This document shows positions 62,446-64,000 of a DNA stretch of 64,000 nt, piece after piece. The position numbers and the translations under genes were made by a program. The stretch is taken from the NCBI RefSeq assembly GCF_000948975.2, contig NZ_CP059735.1, positions 1,302,001 through 1,366,000 of the forward strand. The letters run 5' to 3'. Every line of letters begins with the position of its first letter. The stretch's first letter is position 1. A model generated the notes under the pieces. It was not told the DNA's origin. It was given only the letters and a program-made list of their open reading frames with translations, and searched no databases. Source of the stretch: Thalassomonas actiniarum. GTDB lineage: Bacteria > Pseudomonadota > Gammaproteobacteria > Enterobacterales > Alteromonadaceae.

Positions 62446-63909
62446 TTAAAACCGGTAGCTGAGAAACGCTTCTATCCGCTGCCAGTCATCCTTGCCTGAC
62501 TGCTGGTTTTTATTGTTACGGCTTACATGACCGTTAATACCCAGGATCAGGTTTTCTGTTAACGGGTATTGCAGGGTCGCGGCAATAGATTGCTTATATT
62601 CCCGGCCCCAGTTAACCAGGGAGGGATCGTGGATCTCGTACATTAATCTATGGTAATTCACCGTGATAAAGCCGGTTAAGCCAAAAAGCGGTCCCGGGGG
62701 CAAGGCATAATTTAACCGGGCGTAAAAAGTTTGTTCATTATAGTTGCTATAAATATCCCGGGCATTATTTTGCAGATAGCGGCTGCCGAGGTGGAGTTTC
62801 AGCCTAGGGTTGAAGTTCAGGGAATACTCCAGGGCGGCATTTGTCAGCTGGCTATTATAAAAATTATATAAACCTTGGTAGCTTTTTTTCCCTTTGGTTA
62901 CGGCCAGGGTCAGGCGGTTTTGCTTTATTGGCATAGAGGCGGATAACGTCAGCTTATCTTCATCAAGCAGGTGCTTGCCATCATAATAATGAGCTAGATG
63001 GCTGAAGTTGAAGTTAAATAACCACAGGCTATCACTGAGCAAATTGAAGCCGGTATCGAGTTTTAGCTGGCGGTAGTTAAGCTTTTTGCCCTGATCGATA
63101 ACGTGATTATCCAGGTCTTTTTTTTGTCCTTGTTTTTGGTAATAGGAAACCTGGTTACGCCAGCTAAATATTAATGGCGAGGAAAAGAGCCGTAGCTTTT
63201 TGTCATGGCGATACTGGTGTTTAACTTTCACTTTTTGGGCGTGATATGTGCTTTGCTTTTTCTCCCGGGCGGTGCTGTGTTCCATAATGTAATTGCTGTC
63301 TTCTTCCGGGAAGGACTTGTCAGGATAAACAGCGCTATAATAGCTGTTATTATCGTAACCTGTGCTTAGTTCGGGGGCGTTGAGGTGCTCACCTTCATTA
63401 CCCGGACTAAATCCTGAAGGGTCAACAACCTCTATGTAATAATCTATCGGGAAGCGGGAGGTAAAGGTTTCAATGCCGGCATAAGTACTTAGCTGGGTAG
63501 TAAAAAGATGTGAAGCCCTTTGTCTTTTTTCTTTTTCTTTAATGATTGCTTTTAACGCTGCTAATGTTCTTTTCTCTTTTGCGCTTAAATTCAGGGTTTC
63601 TATATGGGCGGCGATATTATTTGCCAGGTGAAAGTCGCTTAAGTTGATGTAATTAAAAGCTAGTTCGATATTGATGCGTTTATGGTCGCCGTGTTGTCTT
63701 TTAAGCGGGGACAGTAGCTCAAGTGCCTGGTGATATTGGCTGTTTTTTCGCAAAAAAATGGCCTGTTTAAGCAGTTCTGCGCTGGAGCTTGCTTTTGCCT
63801 TAAGTTGAGGTGATACCAGTAAAAGCACTGGTAAAAGTAATAGTAATGCCGGGCCTTGTTTTTTTTGGGGGCAAAAGGCCGGAAATATATCAGTAATAGT
63901 TGTCAGCAT
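62446..63909 (-). CDS. Slam-like TPR/DUF560 outer-membrane protein
   Basis: The 487-residue protein has a signal peptide (about residues 19-37 of this start; PALLLLLPVLLLVSPQLKAKA), a TPR-like helical region (about 40-135; LLKQAIFLRKNSQYHQALELL) and a beta-barrel half that ends in AFLSYRF. The layout matches the DUF560/surface lipoprotein assembly modifier class, which exports lipoproteins to the cell surface. The start at 63909 is chosen because the upstream gene overlaps it there. An in-frame TTG/ATG at 63963 would lie inside that gene. Confidence 0.65.
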   Translation of the reverse strand: MLTTITDIFPAFCPQKKQGPALLLLLPVLLLVSPQLKAKASSSAELLKQAIFLRKNSQYHQALELLSPLKRQHGDHKRINIELAFNYINLSDFHLANNIAAHIETLNLSAKEKRTLAALKAIIKEKEKRQRASHLFTTQLSTYAGIETFTSRFPIDYYIEVVDPSGFSPGNEGEHLNAPELSTGYDNNSYYSAVYPDKSFPEEDSNYIMEHSTAREKKQSTYHAQKVKVKHQYRHDKKLRLFSSPLIFSWRNQVSYYQKQGQKKDLDNHVIDQGKKLNYRQLKLDTGFNLLSDSLWLFNFNFSHLAHYYDGKHLLDEDKLTLSASMPIKQNRLTLAVTKGKKSYQGLYNFYNSQLTNAALEYSLNFNPRLKLHLGSRYLQNNARDIYSNYNEQTFYARLNYALPPGPLFGLTGFITVNYHRLMYEIHDPSLVNWGREYKQSIAATLQYPLTENLILGINGHVSRNNKNQQSGKDDWQRIEAFLSYRF

Positions 63910-64000
63910 CGCTTGCTTGATCTTCAACAAGGTCGTCACTCCACACGTCAAGGTTATCTTCAAAATCCATCAGGTCGCTGTTATCCAGGCTGTTGATTAA
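63890..64000 (-). CDS. C-terminal end of an acidic protein running off the window
   Basis: A frame open from the last base ends in TGA at 63890 after 36 residues. It is Asp-, Ser- and Asn-rich (NSLDNSDLMDFEDN, SDADNYY). It overlaps the start of the Slam-like gene by about 20 bases in another frame, which would couple translation. Identity is unknown; Slam-type systems are usually encoded beside a surface-exposed substrate protein. Confidence 0.5.
   Translation of the reverse strand, partial: LINSLDNSDLMDFEDNLDVWSDDLVEDQASDADNYY

Overview
The window looks like chromosome of a marine gammaproteobacterium of the order Alteromonadales, most likely a Colwelliaceae member such as Thalassomonas or Colwellia. 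This is inferred from conserved gene order and protein flavour: ypjD and a CorB-type gene next to ffh, the rpsP-rimM-trmD-rplS operon, an aroF-type/tyrA pair, a DUF3450/TtpC-type TonB system, an SO_0444-type metal permease, a PEP-CTERM protein, and secreted collagenase and lipase. No rRNA, tRNA, CRISPR array or prophage was seen.

Layout. Positions 1-935 hold the end of a possible lysozyme-like protein and an AT-rich stretch with three perfect DnaA boxes. Positions 935-6100 carry CorB/YfjD, YpjD, a Cys-rich metal permease, a 33-residue membrane microprotein and ffh. Two tandem paralogous periplasmic solute-binding proteins follow (6213-7993), then the ribosomal/tRNA-modification operon rpsP-rimM-trmD-rplS (8194-10175). 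The first copy of a MITE-like repeat lies at 10273-10485. Next come acs, four 49-bp tandem repeats, fetB without fetA, a coiled-coil membrane protein, a PAS-GGDEF diguanylate cyclase, and the aromatic pair (DAHP synthase, TyrA) behind two TyrR boxes. A thioredoxin-like lipoprotein, a large exported PPDK-N-like protein, a SixA-like phosphatase, a CheD-like protein and a PAS chemoreceptor occupy 20994-27664.

The accessory part (27.8-39 kb) contains envelope proteins of unknown function, an IS200-like REP-associated transposase (RAYT) with its repeats, a SymE-type toxin with a likely antisense RNA, an HNH protein (YajD), more solute-binding proteins, a second MITE-like copy, a PEP-CTERM protein, and a BamE-like lipoprotein pair behind a long inverted repeat. 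A six-gene TonB energy-transduction operon follows (39561-44658), preceded by two diverged 80-bp repeats with an 11-bp helical pattern. The rest holds a chemoreceptor next to a solute-binding protein, a glycosyltransferase/PAP2 pair, MscS, a LysR/AhpD-like divergent pair, YaeR, an EamA transporter, an M9 collagenase, a DNA-alkylation-repair protein, a lipase with its dedicated foldase, an OmpR-type regulator, and a Slam-like TPR/beta-barrel protein that overlaps an acidic gene running off the window.

Themes. The cell appears to be a particle-degrading heterotroph: exported hydrolases (collagenase, lipase), TonB-driven uptake, acetate activation, c-di-GMP signalling and two chemoreceptors. Five solute-binding proteins have no ABC permease beside them, which suggests sensing rather than transport. 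The most unusual items are the DnaA-box cluster, the CheD-like protein, the SymE/antisense locus, the RAYT repeats, the 49-bp tandem array, the 11-bp-periodic array before the TonB operon, and the exported ATP-grasp-like protein.
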